Positions 43,619 through 55,789 are shown, counted from the stretch's first letter. The stretch: DNA of 64,000 nucleotides from Lucinisca nassula (GCA_963580285.1 OY757013.1:149677162-149741161), one strand, 5' to 3'. Program-made: numbers and translations. The notes: generated by a model from the sequence alone, not told the origin.

Positions 43619-44354
43619 GTAAGGGCTACAGGGATGAAAATCTTTGGTATGCAATAGTGCAATAAAAACACTGTGGAGGTGTGCATCATATTTGTTCAGG
43701 ACTGCTCAGGTTTTTTTTCTGCACCTAAGGGGTTTGCCAACATTGATGAAGGGGAGCATCGGTAGTTATGCAGATTTTGCACTCACCTACTGATCTAGAT
43801 GTTTTGGGTTGGGATTTTTCCACCAAAATCCACATGCAAACTGTTCCATTGTACAAAGCATTCTATCACTTCAGTATGGCTGAAAAATTGTTGAAATAGA
43901 TGTAGAATGGCAAGACATACACCTATCCACCTTGACAGTTGGCTACAAATATGTGGGGCCATAAAATCCCATGCAATGAAAAAGAAAGAAAACTAATTGT
44001 AAAATTATGAAGCTATAAATAGCTGTAGCTGTAGATACTAGTGGTAACAAAGGCAGTTTTGGGATAAATTTTCTTGCTTTTCCATACAAACATACATGTT
44101 TGTAGTGGCTGCTTGTAAGAATAAATACCAACAACATACGTTTTAAAGGAAAATGTCACTGAACCCAGTTTGTAATATTGGAGTTTTTGTATATGGCAGA
44201 GTTCATGTCAAAACTTATTGGTATCTGTTAAGATATTTATTTAGAGAATAGCTTAACTGCAAACAGTGAAGGCCCTGATCAAATGCCCTGTCAGATCAGA
44301 TGCCATGTTGTGTGGCATCTGATCTGGGCTTCCCTGTATAAAATTTGTCAAACC

Positions 44355-44645
44355 TCCCATCGAGGCTTTTATAATAGATGGGCTGCACTATGTTTCCACG
44401 AAGAGCTGAAACCAACCGCACATGAGTACGGGTAAACCTCTTAGAGGATCTAAGCCTGTCCAGGCAAAGCGGTGTGAGTCTGACCATCCATGGTTATAAA
44501 CCCTGTTGGATTCATTGGGCGACAGGGCTTGAGATGTCATTTCATCTCAATGTCGGGTAAAAGTCCCACAAAATTGGAAGCAACTTCTCCAAAATTACCT
44601 ATACAGTGTTGACGGGGACGTTAAATCTCAAATCAAACAAATTCT
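44355..44645 (+). repeat. SINE S2, near-complete
   Basis: From cccatcgaggcttttataat and agatgggctgcactatg to cagtgttgacggggacgtta and aatctcaaatcaaacaaa. Confidence 0.75.
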
Positions 44646-44810
44646 TCACACATTATACTTACGAAGTTTGCCTGGGTAAGAAAACTAGGGTAAGAACAGA
44701 ATTTCTATTCCAGGCTAAAACAACGGATTTCCTTATCAGGTGTGCAAGAAATATTGGTCGACACTGTTAAAAAGATAAACACAAGTCTGTTGCAGGTCTT
44801 TATTTTCCAG

Positions 44811-44974
44811 GTTGTGTCAGAACACGTAGATGAGTTACTCAGGAATGAGAGTTTTGAGAGGACAATCGGCACATTTGATGCCAACTTTTCCAGACTTCTT
44901 CTAGAACTTCTGGAGAAAATCATGGAGTTTACTGCCAGTAATGTAGAAGTAAAACTTCTGAACATTTTGCACAG
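44811..44974 (+). CDS. TUBGCP2: GCP2 exon h
   Basis: Acceptor tctttattttccag, donor gtaagc. It encodes VVSEHVDELL, then FERTIGTFDANFSRLLLELL and a helix ending NILHR. It corresponds to the GCP2 'FEATI..FD.NFS..L..LL' helices near the C-terminus. It ends two bases into an Arg codon. Confidence 0.93.
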
Positions 44975-44999
44975 GTAAGCTGTCTGGACATTCTATTAC

Positions 45000-45240
45000 T
45001 GGGAATGGGAAAACCTTCAGGGGAGGCAACTCCTCCAGAATTTTTTTTGTCTCCCATATCAATAGGGATCAACTCTAAAAGGGAAGAATTTGCTCCTGAG
45101 GAGCAAATTCTTTTCTTTAAGAGTTAGACCCCTTTTTCAGTGGGACAGGGCTTACAGAAAAGTGTACAGGTGGTCCCCAAAAGTTGTCTCCCTTTGAAAA
45201 ATGGCGGAAAAATCTGCCAGGTGTTCCCATTCCCCTTAAA
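45000..45240. repeat. MITE M9
   Basis: Ends gggaatgggaaaaccttcag and gtgttcccattcccctt. Central 'aagaatttgctcctgaggag' palindrome at about 45085. Confidence 0.75.
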
Positions 45241-45799
45241 AAAGGATACTGATGCTTTTAGGTTGTCTGTTAAAAAAATGCAGGGAGCTATTGTTGTAAT
45301 TGCATGATGATGATGGTGACTACAAAGTTTTGTGTCAGAATTTTTCAAGCTCTCATATCTAAGCCACCCAAACTAGATGCCTTTCCTATTTGGCATGATG
45401 ATAGATATTGGTCAAAAGATATTTTTGACTTTACCCCCACCCCTGCTGTGATGTTGGTGTCAAGGACACAGATTTACAAGTTACGTCTGTTTGAAGGCAA
45501 GGTGTGTGCAGGCAATCTACACTACACTGTGATGCATAGATATTGTTTTCCTAAAAAAAAAAGGAAGTTTTTTTTTTTCCTGCTTTTTTATTTGCTTTCA
45601 GTATCATTAATCAGAGGTGGGTGAAAACTAGAGTACCTGGACAAAAACCACCTGACCTTCCATTGCAGGATTTGGCAGGTCACATTTGAGATGCCAAGTT
45701 CTGCAATGGAATGTCAGGGAATGTGTACAGCAAGGGATGTTGTGTTACATGTAACAAAATCTAGGGCTGTGACATACAATTTTTGCGGCCCCCGCCCAT

Positions 45800-46160
45800 C
45801 AGGTCTTGAAGAAATAGATGGGCTGCATGATGCTTTCACGCAGAGCTGAAATCCGACCGTACATGAGTACTGGTAAACCGCTTAGAGGATCTAAGCCTGC
45901 CCAGGCAAAGCGGTGCGAGTCCGACGGTCCATGCTTATAAACCGTATTGGTTTCATTGGGCGACATGGCTTGAGATGTCATTTCATCTCAATGTCAGGTA
46001 AGAGTCCCACAAAATTGGAAGCAACGCCTCCAAAATGACCTAAACAGTGTTGACGGGGACATTAAACCTCATGACTGAAAAATTGTTGAAAGCAACTTTA
46101 AACCCGAATTCACACACACACACATACACACACACACATTAAACCTCAAATCAAACAAAG
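45800..46160 (+). repeat. SINE S2 with a (CA)n-bearing insert in its tail
   Basis: A complete S2 body from 'ttgaagaaatagatgggctg' to gacattaaacctca, then an S3-type end (gaaaaattgttgaaagcaac, acccgaattcacacaca), then the S2 tail taaacctcaaatcaaacaaa again. Confidence 0.65.
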
Positions 46161-46369
46161 ATATTCAATGTTGCTGGTATACAGATTAACAGGCCTATAA
46201 TTTTGATAAACATTCATGTTAATGGTAGCCTTGGTACCTAAAGCAAAGTGCTTAGTCTGTATCCCTGTCTGGGCTTCAAACTTTGGCATAAACTTTGCAA
46301 ACTAGTAAAAAATATTCCAACCATACATTTAAGGTCACCCTGGTAGTCAACGTTTTATCTCATCGTATG

Positions 46370-46985
46370 GGGAATGGATATTAACTGTCAAAAGAGGCAA
46401 CCCTTTCAAAAAAATTTGTGTCTTCTTTATCAGCCGGGGTCTACTGTTAAAGGAAAGAATTTGCTCCTGTTTCGGGTCTACTGTTGAAGGAAAAATTTTG
46501 CTCCTGATTTGGGTCTAATAGTATAGGAAAGAATTTGCTCCTGTTTGGGTCTAACTGTTAAAGGAAAGCATTTGCTCCTGTTTTGGGTCTACTGTTTAAG
46601 GAAAGAATTTGCTCCTGATTTGGGTCTACTGTTAAAGGAAAGCATTTGCTCCTGTTTTGGGTCTACTGTTAAAGGAAAGAATTTGCTCCTGATTTGGGTC
46701 TATTGTTAAAGGAAAGAATTTGCTCCTGATTTGGGTCTTACTGTTAAAGGAAAGCATTTGCTCCTGTTTTGGGTCTACTGTTAAAGGAAAGAATTTGCTC
46801 CTGATTTGGGTCTACTGTTAAAGGAAAGAATTTGCTCCTCAGGAGCAAATTCTTTTCTTTAACAGTACACCTGGTTTGGGGACGGAAAAGTGTACAGAAA
46901 AGCAAAAAAAAAAAGGCCAAAAAGTTGTATCCCTTGTAAAAATGGGCAAGAATATGCAAGATGTTCGGTGTATCCATTCCTCATC
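46370..46985. repeat. MITE M9 with amplified left arm
   Basis: Ends gggaatggatattaac and gtgtatccattcctc. The left arm ggtctactgttaaaggaaag + aatttgctcctg is repeated about 11 times (37-38 bp period, 46435-46840). A single right arm (aggagcaaattcttttcttt) follows. It lies just before exon i. Confidence 0.8.
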
Positions 46986-47007
46986 ATGTTTTTGTTGTCT
47001 GTGTCAG

Positions 47008-47099
47008 GTTGGACTTCAATGGGTTTTATACAGAGAAACTGGAGGCTCTGTCAGCTGAGAAAGCATTGTTGGAAACTTCCTCTCACAGCACAGAATCAG
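47008..47099 (+). CDS. TUBGCP2: GCP2 exon i
   Basis: Acceptor tttgttgtctgtgtcag, donor gtaggt. The first base finishes the Arg codon of exon h, giving R-LDFNGFYTEKLEAL, the last well-conserved GCP2 block ('LDFNGFYTERLE.L'). A Ser/Glu-rich variable stretch follows. It ends one base into a Gly codon. Confidence 0.94.
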
Positions 47100-47579
47100 G
47101 TAGGTTATATAAGGGAATCATATAGCATCAGTGTCGCAAGAAAATGTGATCATTGATGACTCAGATCAGCCTTTGCATCTTCAGTGTCAGATAGGAGTTC
47201 CATGTATTAGGACAGACAGGCCTGTGCAAGCAGTGTAAACCCAAATGAGATGCATCTCCTAAGGATCTACACTATTTGCCACTCATCCGGCTGTTTTTAG
47301 ACACAACAATGGGTTGTAAATTGTTGAGGTGTCCAAATACAAATACGCAGGTCAAATAAGGTAATAACTATTAAATATGGTAATGCCTGTTGTTTGTTTT
47401 ATGTCGTGCAACCAAAGGGTATGGAGACATATTGTTTTTGGTGCGGATCCCGTCAGCTTAGGCATCTGCGTATGCGCCGGAGTGACACTTTTTTGTGTGC
47501 AAGATATCTCATGAACTACAGAGTGGATTGTAATCAAATTTGCACGGATATAACATTAGGACAGGATTAAGAACTTATC

Positions 47580-47790
47580 AGGTTTTGGTGACCTTGACCT
47601 TGTTTTCAAGATCACAGCCATGCTAAATAGGTCAAATTTAGGTGTGCGCAGTATATCTCATGAGCTACTGGGTGGATTTTAATTAAATTTGCATGGATGT
47701 AACATTTGGTCAGGATGAAGGACTGATTAGGTTTTGGTGAACTTGACCTCATTTTCAAGGTCACAGTATTGCTGCTATTTTTAGCTTGTT
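47580..47790 (+). repeat. two ~160 bp core-like units
   Basis: Two units share tatctcatga.ctac.g.gtg, gatgaacattaggac-like words and ggttttggtgaccttgacct, resembling the array at 746-4560. Confidence 0.55.
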
Positions 47791-47869
47791 TTGAAAGGGG
47801 TATGTGGTGGGGGACATCTGTTCTCTCAGAAAACAAGTCTATTTCACTTTTTGCGCCCCTCTCATTTTG

Positions 47870-48395
47870 GCTTAGAAAAATAGATTGGGCTACATAGTGC
47901 TTCCGCATAGAGCTGAAACTGGCTGAGCATTTGAGTACTGGGGTCAGTTGTTCAAAACTAACGACGTCGTTAGTTAACGTATCGTTAAAACTTTGATCAT
48001 TTATTATGGCAAATATGCTAATATTTTTGCTGAAAAAATGTGAGCAGCTTTTGCTTCCGCAAAAGCTGCTCACATTTTTCAGCAAAAATACCAAAATTTT
48101 AAATATTAAACTTACTAGAACAGTTAACAATATGACCACTAACGAGCTCGTTAAGCTAACGATGCTTTGAACAACTGGCCCCTGGTAAACTGGTTAGAAC
48201 GTCTAACCTGCCCAGTCAAAGTGATTCAAGTTGGACCGTCCCTAGTTAAAAGCCCTAGAGGTTTCTTTGGGCAGCAGGGCCCGAGATGTCATTTCATCTC
48301 AGTGTTGGGTATAAGTCCCACAAAATCGGAAACAGTGTCTCCAAAATGTCCTAAATAGTGTTGAGGGGTATGTAAAATCTCAATACAAACAAACA
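47870..48395 (+). repeat. SINE S2 interrupted by MITE M4
   Basis: S2 sequence up to catttgagtactgg (47939) resumes at tggtaaactggtt (48183). The M4 copy 47940-48182, with intact ends, lies between. It has the long hairpin at 48022-48087. Confidence 0.75.
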
Positions 48396-48540
48396 GGTAC
48401 AGATCAGCTCCTTGTGTAACCTTTGGTTAGATCAAGTATTGCACATTGCATAATATTAAAAAAAAAAAACTTTTGGTTGTGTTGACTTATAAAGTGTTCA
48501 CTAAGTCTGACATTGCAGGTCAAATGTAAAGTTATGTTGT

Positions 48541-49635
48541 TGTCCCCTGCCTTTTTTGAAGAAAAGCGAAGGGACATAGTATTCGGCTTTCCGTGGTGCG
48601 TGGTTCGTGGTGCGGGGTGCGTGGTTCCGAGCTTGTAGTAGGTACCTTGTGAGCGCAACTCCTTCTACAGTTTTATACCGATCCTTCTGAAATTTTGCAG
48701 GTGTCTTTATCATGGTTTGAAGTTGTGCATGTGCTTTTTTCAGAATTCTTGAATTAATTTGTTTCACTTTTTTCACATTTGTAACTTAGACTTTTTTTGC
48801 ATGCTTCCGAATTCATAGTAGGTACCTTGTGAGCGCAACTCCTCCTACAGTTTTATACCAATCCTTCTGAAATTTTACAGGTGTCTTTATCATGGTTTGA
48901 AGTTGTGCATATGCTTTTTTCAGAATTCTTTAATTAATTTTTTTCACTTTTTTACATTTTTAACTTGGACTTTTTTCATGCATCAATTCTATGAAAGAGT
49001 ATAATGTAGTAGGTACCTTGTGAGCGCAACTGCTCCTACAGTTTTATACTGATCCTTCTGAAATTTTACAGGTGTCTTTATCATGGTTTGAAGTTGTGCA
49101 TATGCTTTTTTCAGAATTCTTTAATTAATTTTTTTTCACTTTTTTCACAAATTTACATTAGACTTTTTTCATGCATCAATTCTATGAAACAGTATAATGT
49201 AGTAGGTACCTTGTGAGCGCAACTCCTCCTACAGTTTATTGCCACTCCTTCCAAAACTTAAAAGTTGGTTGAATTATGGTTTGAAGATATGTATTTGCTT
49301 TTTACAGAATCTCAAAATAATTCTTTTCACTTTTTTTCACATTTTTAACTTAGAGTTTTTTTTGCCCATCTATAATATGAAACTGGATATGTAGTAGATA
49401 CATTGTGAGTGCAACAGTTACTCCTCCTACAGTTTAAAACTGATCCTTCAGAATCTTTACAGGTGTTTTGATATGGACTGAAATGTGCATGTGCCTTTTA
49501 CAGAATCCTTTAATTATTGTTTTTCACTTTCCGCATTAAGTGATACCAATGGTTGCCTGGTTAACTTACTTATTTTTTAACCTCACAAATGAAAATAAGG
49601 CGGGGGACATAAATTCTCTTTGGAATTTACTTGTT
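48541..49635 (+). mobile_element. Pearl/Helentron-like element F
   Basis: 5' palindrome tgtcccctgccttttttgaa with aagcgaagggaca; a gtgcgtggttcg repeat; five ~191 bp core units (accttgtgagcgcaactcct at 48644, 48824, 49015, 49209, 49400); 3' arm ggcgggggaca; hairpin aaattctctttggaattt; end acttg at TT. The core matches element C but the ends do not. Confidence 0.78.
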
Positions 49636-49897
49636 GAAATATGAAATCACAATTAAACATTTTTGTTATTCTTATTACTTTTAAATGTATTGTTTTTCAG
49701 AAACTACACAAGAATAAGTAAATGGAAAAATGTTATTTGCACTGATATCGTTTTAAACTAATATGTGAAGTTTTGGAACTGTTTCAGACGTCAGAAATTC
49801 TAGATTTATGATCAGTGTTCTATAATTGTCTTTTATAGTTGTGTCTGATTTAAAAATTGCAAAGAAAACATTTGCACCAGATAAGACTTCTTGAACG

Positions 49898-50010
49898 GAC
49901 CTCCGTGGCCTAGTGGATAGGAGCGCTGACTCTTAATCATTAGGTCTCTCACCGCTGTGGGTTCGAGCCTTGCTCGGGTCATACGTGAGACTTCTTGGTT
50001 TATTTGGCAA
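49898..50010 (+). repeat. tRNA-like SINE head S4
   Basis: ggacctccgtggcctagtgg with ataggagcgctgactct and 'gtgggttcgagccttgctcg'. A and B boxes are good, but the 3' acceptor strand does not pair, so not a tRNA gene. Confidence 0.65.
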
Positions 50011-50084
50011 ACAGTGTAGACCCTGATTATGGCCCGTACTGTTTGTCATTACACCATATATTTGAGTCAGCTCATGAGTTAAGG

Positions 50085-50285
50085 GTACTTAGTGTGTATG
50101 CGACCAAACAAATGAGAAACTGACGCACAAGTACTGGTAAACTGCTTAGAGTATCTAAGGCTTCCCAGGCAAAGTGGTGCGAGTTGGACTGCCCATTCAT
50201 ATAAACCCTATTGTTTTCCTTGGGTGGCAGGAGGTGTCATTTCATCTCAGTGTCAGGTAAAATTCCCACATATTCATATTTCACA
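50085..50285 (+). repeat. SINE S2 fragment
   Basis: gagtatctaaggcttcccagg, aggtgtcatttcatctcagt and gtcaggtaaaattcccaca. Confidence 0.6.
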
Positions 50286-50397
50286 TGTGCATTCCTTGTC
50301 ACAAGACCTTTCTAGTTTTTCTTTGCAAGGGGGACAAGTGTTGAATCTTAATATTCATTCTGTGATCTGACCCCTCCAAAAGGGGGCATATGCTTAA

Positions 50398-50640
50398 GAG
50401 GAATGGATAGACCTTTTTTTTTTGCCATTTTTCAAAGGGAGACAACTTCTGGGAATTCTTAGTCACTTTTCTATAAACGCTGTCCCACGGAAAAAGGTGT
50501 CTTCTCTTAAAGGAAAGAATTTGCTCCTTCTTTCCTTTAAGAGTTTTAATTTAAGAGTTCACCCTACTGACATGCTTTGAAGGAGTTGCCCGACCTAAGT
50601 TGTATCCATTCCTCTGAAAGAAAGCATTTGCTCCCTAGGA
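50398..50640. repeat. MITE M9
   Basis: Ends gaggaatggatagacc and tgtatccattcctctg. The arms around aggaaagaatttgctcct are rearranged. Confidence 0.65.
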
Positions 50641-50654
50641 GCAAATGCTTTCTT

Positions 50655-50867
50655 ATAACCCTTATCTTGCTGTTGACGACAACCCCTATCTTTGCAAACA
50701 GTGTAGATCCAGATCATATGGCTTCTGAAGAAGCCATATGATCAGGATCTACACTGTTTGGCATTCAGTTTATGAATTTGTAGCAATAAATTACATCAAG
50801 TAATTTGATTGGTTGATAGACAGAAATGGGTGTGGCTTAAATGAATATTCAGCAAGATAAGGGTTAA
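50655..50867. repeat. TTAA MITE M1
   Basis: ataacccttatcttgctg ... cagcaagataagggttaa. Hairpin gatccagatcatatggcttc and complement, with compensating changes relative to the copy at 16985. Confidence 0.85.
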
Positions 50868-51539
50868 GACCAAACTCCAAATGGAAAGGTATTCAAATCT
50901 ATTTTTGCAAGTGTGGCTTCCTTAAAGTTGTATCTGGATGGGAAACGGGCTGACATTTTTCAAAGGGAACGAAATTGGGGAAACAGAAAATGGCTATTGT
51001 TGAATCTGAATTATTTTCTTAATAGTGTCTCCACTTCAAGGAAAGAACTTGGAATGGATTATACATACAAACGAGTTAGGAGTCCAGAGCAGATAAGCAA
51101 ATCTTTGTATTAGATTTGTCTGGTCTGAAAAAGTTCACAAAACACATGCATGGTGTTGAGTTCATTCTGTTACTGCCACTATTGAAATAAATATGCATGA
51201 CATTTTATCACACTTAACAGCTAATGGACTTGTTAGTAAAGGTGGATTATGGGGTAATAATTCTGGGATAATTATGGAAAAAGGCATGTTTAAGATATTC
51301 TTTAGATTTGTCTTTCTTTACAAGCAGTATATTAGCAACGTCAAGGGAAAACTGTCTATGGACAAGTATACCCAGCTTAGACTCAGATCAGTCTGCACTT
51401 TAACACAGTCTGATCAGTCTTCCTTGGGCATTGTTGGTAAACCTGCAAACAACAAAGGTGCACAAATCAAGACAAGATATCATTTCAATAACAGATCTGT
51501 GTGACATGTTGCATTTATTCACATCTCCAAAATGGCTAC

Positions 51540-51935
51540 TTTTCTGGTGAAAATATGTGATACTTTTCTTATTTGTACTGCAAACATAGGTTGTGAGTGA
51601 GTGTTTTGAGTTTTACGTCCCACCAACAGCTAAGGTCATACGGAGACGGGACCGCCGTTTAAAGGCCCATCCGAAAGTCTGGAGAAGCCCGGGATCGATC
51701 CTGCGACCCCTGGTTTACAAGGTGAGTAGTGAAACCACTACACCACAGAGGCTTCTACAATCATAGGTTGTGGGTGCTCATTAGAACCGCCTCATTAAGG
51801 TGGCTCTAACTAGTACACATAACATGTCTTTCAGCAGAAATACGAAAAATAATGTATACACCCATAAATCCCAGTTTTCTCTACATAAAGTGAGGTTTAG
51901 GGGGTGTTCATTTCACAGACTTGTTCATGTGATAA
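51540..51935. repeat. M5 element interrupted by a SINE
   Basis: M5 words (atttgtactgcaaacatagg, gggtgctcattagaaccgcc, aagtgaggtttagggggt) surround an inverted tRNA-headed repeat at 51595-51765. The minus strand of that repeat reads gcctctgtggtgtagtggtt with gggatcgatcctgcg nearby. Confidence 0.65.
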
Positions 51936-51984
51936 TTGCACATGCCCAGAAGGACAATTTCTAAGGACCTAGTCATATTATTTA

Positions 51985-52180
51985 GACCACAATCTCTTTA
52001 TAACGCTGTTCATTATAACATGGTTTTGGATATACCATTTAAAGAAGCATCCAAAAATGTATAGATCATTTTTCTACATAATCTATACAATTGTTTGGGT
52101 AAATAACACGACTGTTTAACTAACACAGTTTCTGAATTGGACCCAAACAGTGGTGTTACATGGAAGTTGACGTGTATGTT
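51985..52180. repeat. MITE M6
   Basis: gaccacaatctctttataac ... caaaaatgtatagatcattt ... ggtgttacatggaagttgac. Decayed ends. Confidence 0.65.
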
Positions 52181-52299
52181 TGTGTATATTCTTATATAAG
52201 CAATGGCATTACAAAACCTACAAAAAGATTTGTGGAACTGGTGAAGACAGGGATCAATCTGCATCAGCACAGTCCACTCCACTTTCGAATTACCTTATA

Positions 52300-52520
52300 C
52301 TGTATTTACCCTAAGTGTTCAGACACCTAAACTTCCTACCATTCTTGCTGTAAAATTGGAACAAGTACAATTTAATACCTGATGTTCAGCCTAGAAATAT
52401 CTGGATGAGTGGCAAACAGTGTAGGCCATGATGAGACACCACATTCTGTGGGTCTCATCTGGATCTACACTGTCTGCTCAGGCCAGCTGTCTGAATACAT
52501 AAGGTAAATATGGTAAACCT
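52300..52520. repeat. MITE with shared hairpin module
   Basis: gtatttaccctaagtgttcag and ctgaatacataaggtaaata ends. Module 'gcaaacagtgtaggccatga' and complement at 52413-52480. Related sequences at 14040, 16795 and 25785-25930. Confidence 0.6.
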
Positions 52521-52671
52521 TTGTACTGCTGCACAAAGAGAAATAAGTGAAGACTGGCCAGAGCAGATGAAAGCAGAGGCTGGCCTGAGTCTGTGTTCCA
52601 TCTCCACAGATATTGTATGCTTTGTTCTGCCCAAGCTCATATGTCATCTATTTTACATAGGTATACCCAGT

Positions 52672-52884
52672 TTAACCCTTGTCCTGCTGAATATTTATAT
52701 ATGCCACACCCACTCCCCATTATCAACCAATCAGATTACTTGATGCAAATTATTGCAACAAATTCTCAATCTGAATGGCAAACAATGTAGATCCTGATCA
52801 GATGGCTTCGTCAGAAGCCATCTGATCTGGATCTACATTGTTTCAAAGATAAGGCATATACGGGATTAGCAGGACAAGGGTTAA
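52672..52884. repeat. TTAA MITE M1b
   Basis: ttaacccttgtcctgctg ... agcaggacaagggttaa. Hairpin gatcagatggcttcgtcaga and complement. Confidence 0.85.
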
Positions 52885-53052
52885 TTATCAGGTCGCTGAG
52901 GAAAGAGTTGTAATTTACAGGTGCATGCGAGTTCTGAAATTAATGGGAGTTTTGTCTTTAACATGGTTTGAATGATAAATTCATTTAGTTTAGATAATTG
53001 AGGCAGCACACATGTAAAGGCACACAACGTGACGTGTATGGCGACTAAACAC

Positions 53053-53284
53053 TTAACCCATTTTAGACTCGAAACCTCAAAACAGATCATTGGCAAACAG
53101 TGGAGGCACTGATCAGATGCTGCAGAAATGTGGCATCTGCTCAGGGCCTTCACTTTTTTGCAGAAAAATTCAACCATTTTCTAAAAAAAATGTTTCTAAA
53201 CATAACTGAACCTGGCGCCTCTAAATTTTGAAAGGGACTCCTGTTTATAAGGGGGAAGATTCCATTGAGCACAAAATGGGTGAG
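53053..53284. repeat. MITE M2, decayed right end
   Basis: ttaacccattttagactcga ... gagcacaaaatgggtgag. Module at 53094-53160. Confidence 0.7.
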
Positions 53285-53554
53285 TTCATCCTGGACACAA
53301 GTGCCACCACATCAGTCATTTTTCTTCTTACATTGCTTCATGATCCACATACCACCAATTTGACCAGCCAAGACTCAGACCAGACTAAACATCTGTGCAG
53401 CCTGATCCGAGTCTTTCCTTCTCCTGCATGCCAGCTTGCAATTCTTCTAGTGCCAGGGCTCATGATATGTAGCTTATTACTGAGCCATGCTTGTTCAACA
53501 GTAAGAAATACCATTATGGTTTAGCATGCCTTTAGGAAGTATCCATCTCTGGGC

Positions 53555-53645
53555 ACCAGTTGTCACGCGTTGTAGTGGTTAAGCTATTCTTCTCATAAAC
53601 CAGGGGTCATGGATTTGATTCTGGGCTTCTCCAGATTGTCAGGTG
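53555..53645 (+). repeat. tRNA-like SINE head
   Basis: cgcgttgtagtggttaagct with catggatttgattctgggct. Same family as the inverted repeat at 51595-51765. Confidence 0.5.
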
Positions 53646-53655
53646 AATCTTTGAA

Positions 53656-53884
53656 TTAACCCATTTTGTACTGGAAACCCCAAAACGGGTACCCTGGCAA
53701 ACAGTGCAGGCCCAGATCAGATGACGCAGAACACGGCATCTGATCAGGGCCTACACATTCTGCAAAAAGTTCAGCTATTTTCCAAATGAATTTTAAAGAT
53801 AACCCAACCTGTTCCTCCTAAAGTTTGAAATGGACTCCTGCTATATATAAGGAGGAAAATTCCATTTGGTTCCAAAAGGGTTAA
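53656..53884. repeat. TTAA MITE M2
   Basis: ttaacccattttgtactgg ... ttggttccaaaagggttaa. Module at 53697-53765. Confidence 0.8.
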
Positions 53885-53984
53885 GGTCCCATCTCCATAT
53901 GACCTTAGTTGTTGGTTGGACGAAAAACTCCAACACTACCCTCTGAGATAAATTATTATATGCGTTAACCTGAAATATTTGCTA

Positions 53985-54140
53985 CCTTCATTTTCTTTCT
54001 TCTGCTGTTGTCTGTCAGCTACTGGCAACAGAATATGTACTGTACTGGTTAACCTGGAAAAATGGGGTTAGTTTATCTGACTGGCTGGACATGATTGTAA
54101 TAGTGTTGGCTGGTCTGTAAAGCAACACAAATAAACAAAT
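53985..54140 (+). repeat. SINE S1 fragment
   Basis: ctttcttctgctgttgtctg, gtactgtactggttaacctg and a caaataaacaaataaa tail. Confidence 0.55.
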
Positions 54141-54417
54141 AAATTTAATGCCACAGACATGACTTCGACCAATACTTCTTACATCAGTGAACTTGGAAGA
54201 GTACCATAAATAAATGAATGTAGAAAAGTTAGGTTCTGAACTGTCTGTAAACAATTTGTGGGAATGTGATGTTTGAGACACACTCTACTCGTGGAAAGAC
54301 CACTCTTCAATTTTCATTTCTCTAAACCAAGACAACCTTGATTACATATGACTGGCACATTGCTGAAGATGCTTCTCTGTTTGAGCCAGGCTTAGTAAAG
54401 CCTCAAGATAATCTTGT

Positions 54418-54768
54418 ACAGTCAAACTTCAATGGCTCGAACACCTTTGGGATCACCAAAATCTGTCCGAGACAGTGTAGTTCGAGCCACTGATGGTTAC
54501 TGCCAGGAGGCATAACGAGATACTTTTAGGCATCTTTTCGGCGTTCTATAATGAAAATGTATGCTGTGTACTCATTAGAATCGCCTCATCGAGGCGATTC
54601 TAACGAGTACACACAGCATACATTTGCAAGATAAAAGCCTAAAATCTCCTTAATTATCCCCCACTATTTCTTATGTAGAGGATTTCGCTAGGGGCTCAAG
54701 AATGGGTTCAACACATCCATGGTAAACAAGCCATTGGTGTTCGAGCCATCAAAGTTCTACTGTATATT
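54418..54768. repeat. MITE with ggctcgaacacc termini
   Basis: Ends acagtcaaacttcaatggct and ccatcaaagttctactgta, TA-flanked. The inner 'gtgtactcattagaatcgcc' palindrome at 54568-54617 is related to M5. Confidence 0.7.
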
Positions 54769-54876
54769 CATAATTTTTTCAGACCCTTCTCTTCCTGTTC
54801 TTAGCCCAGCTGCTATAACAGACTCACTAACAGTAAAGACTGATCAAACTGGGCATATGTCCAGGCTGATCTGAGT

Positions 54877-55088
54877 CTCAACCCATTTTGTACTGGAAAA
54901 GCCCAAATGTGTACCCTGGCAAACAGTGCAGGTCCAGATCAGATGCCGCAGAATGTGGCATCTGATCGGGGCTTATACTGTTTGCAAAATTTTCAGTCAA
55001 TTTCCAACTAGTTCTTGAAGATAACACAACCTGACACCCCTAAATTTTGAAATGGACTCCTGCAGTATCTAAGGTGGAAGATTGGTTA
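54877..55088. repeat. MITE M2, worn ends
   Basis: caacccattttgtactgg, module 'gcaaacagtgcaggtccaga', gaaatggactcctgc, ttaa at 55085. Confidence 0.65.
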
Positions 55089-55375
55089 ATTGGTCTCACA
55101 CCTCAGATTTTGTTGTGCCCTAGCCCATTCTGTTTCATAATTTGAGCATACCCAGTATATAGGAAAAAAGTTATACATGTAAGTTGGTATGTGTGACCAG
55201 TGGAGCTGCAGATCAGTCTTCATCAGTCAGCACATGTTGCTTTTGTTATCCGTGTCTATGGCTTCTTGATCATCCATAGAATAGAAAACTGACATACTGA
55301 TGTGACTGAATAGGTGCACAGGCTAATTTCAGTCTTGTCCCAAGTTATACCATTTTGTATAAGCTTATTTAGAGT

Positions 55376-55571
55376 TTAATCCTTGTCCTGCTGAATAAAT
55401 TAATTTTGCAACACACATTTCTGACTGCCAGCCAATCAAATTACTTGATGTAATGTGTTTGTTAAAATTCTGAAACTGAATGTATGACAAACAGTGCAGA
55501 TCTTGATCAGGAAGCCATCTGATCTGGATCTACACTGTTGGGTTATCGCAGTTCAGCAGGACAACAGTTAT
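55376..55571. repeat. MITE M1b, internally deleted
   Basis: ttaatccttgtcctgctg ... gttcagcaggacaacagtta. The left hairpin arm is largely missing. Confidence 0.6.
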
Positions 55572-55789
55572 TCCTCTTTTGTGCTGCATGGCTCAACAGT
55601 GAGTTGTGTTATTGCTTATAGAAGTAACAATAGTGGGTTATCAGTGAATTTGGTTTTTACTCTGGTGTAATTTTCAAACTTATACGTGCCTTATTATTAG
55701 GTAATGTAATATGGCAGTTATAAGAGATACTGTAGAGAAGTTAATTTTCATTTGTTTTGTAAAGTTTTGCTTTGGTTGAATACTAAAAG

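Noticed and set aside
44742..44978. A 78-codon frame as a separate gene
   Set aside because: It is GCP2 exon h (44811-44974) with an open piece of intron in front.
46435..46840. Regular 37-38 bp repeats that might suggest a CRISPR array
   Set aside because: No spacer between units, eukaryotic intron context, and the unit equals one arm of a known MITE in the window.
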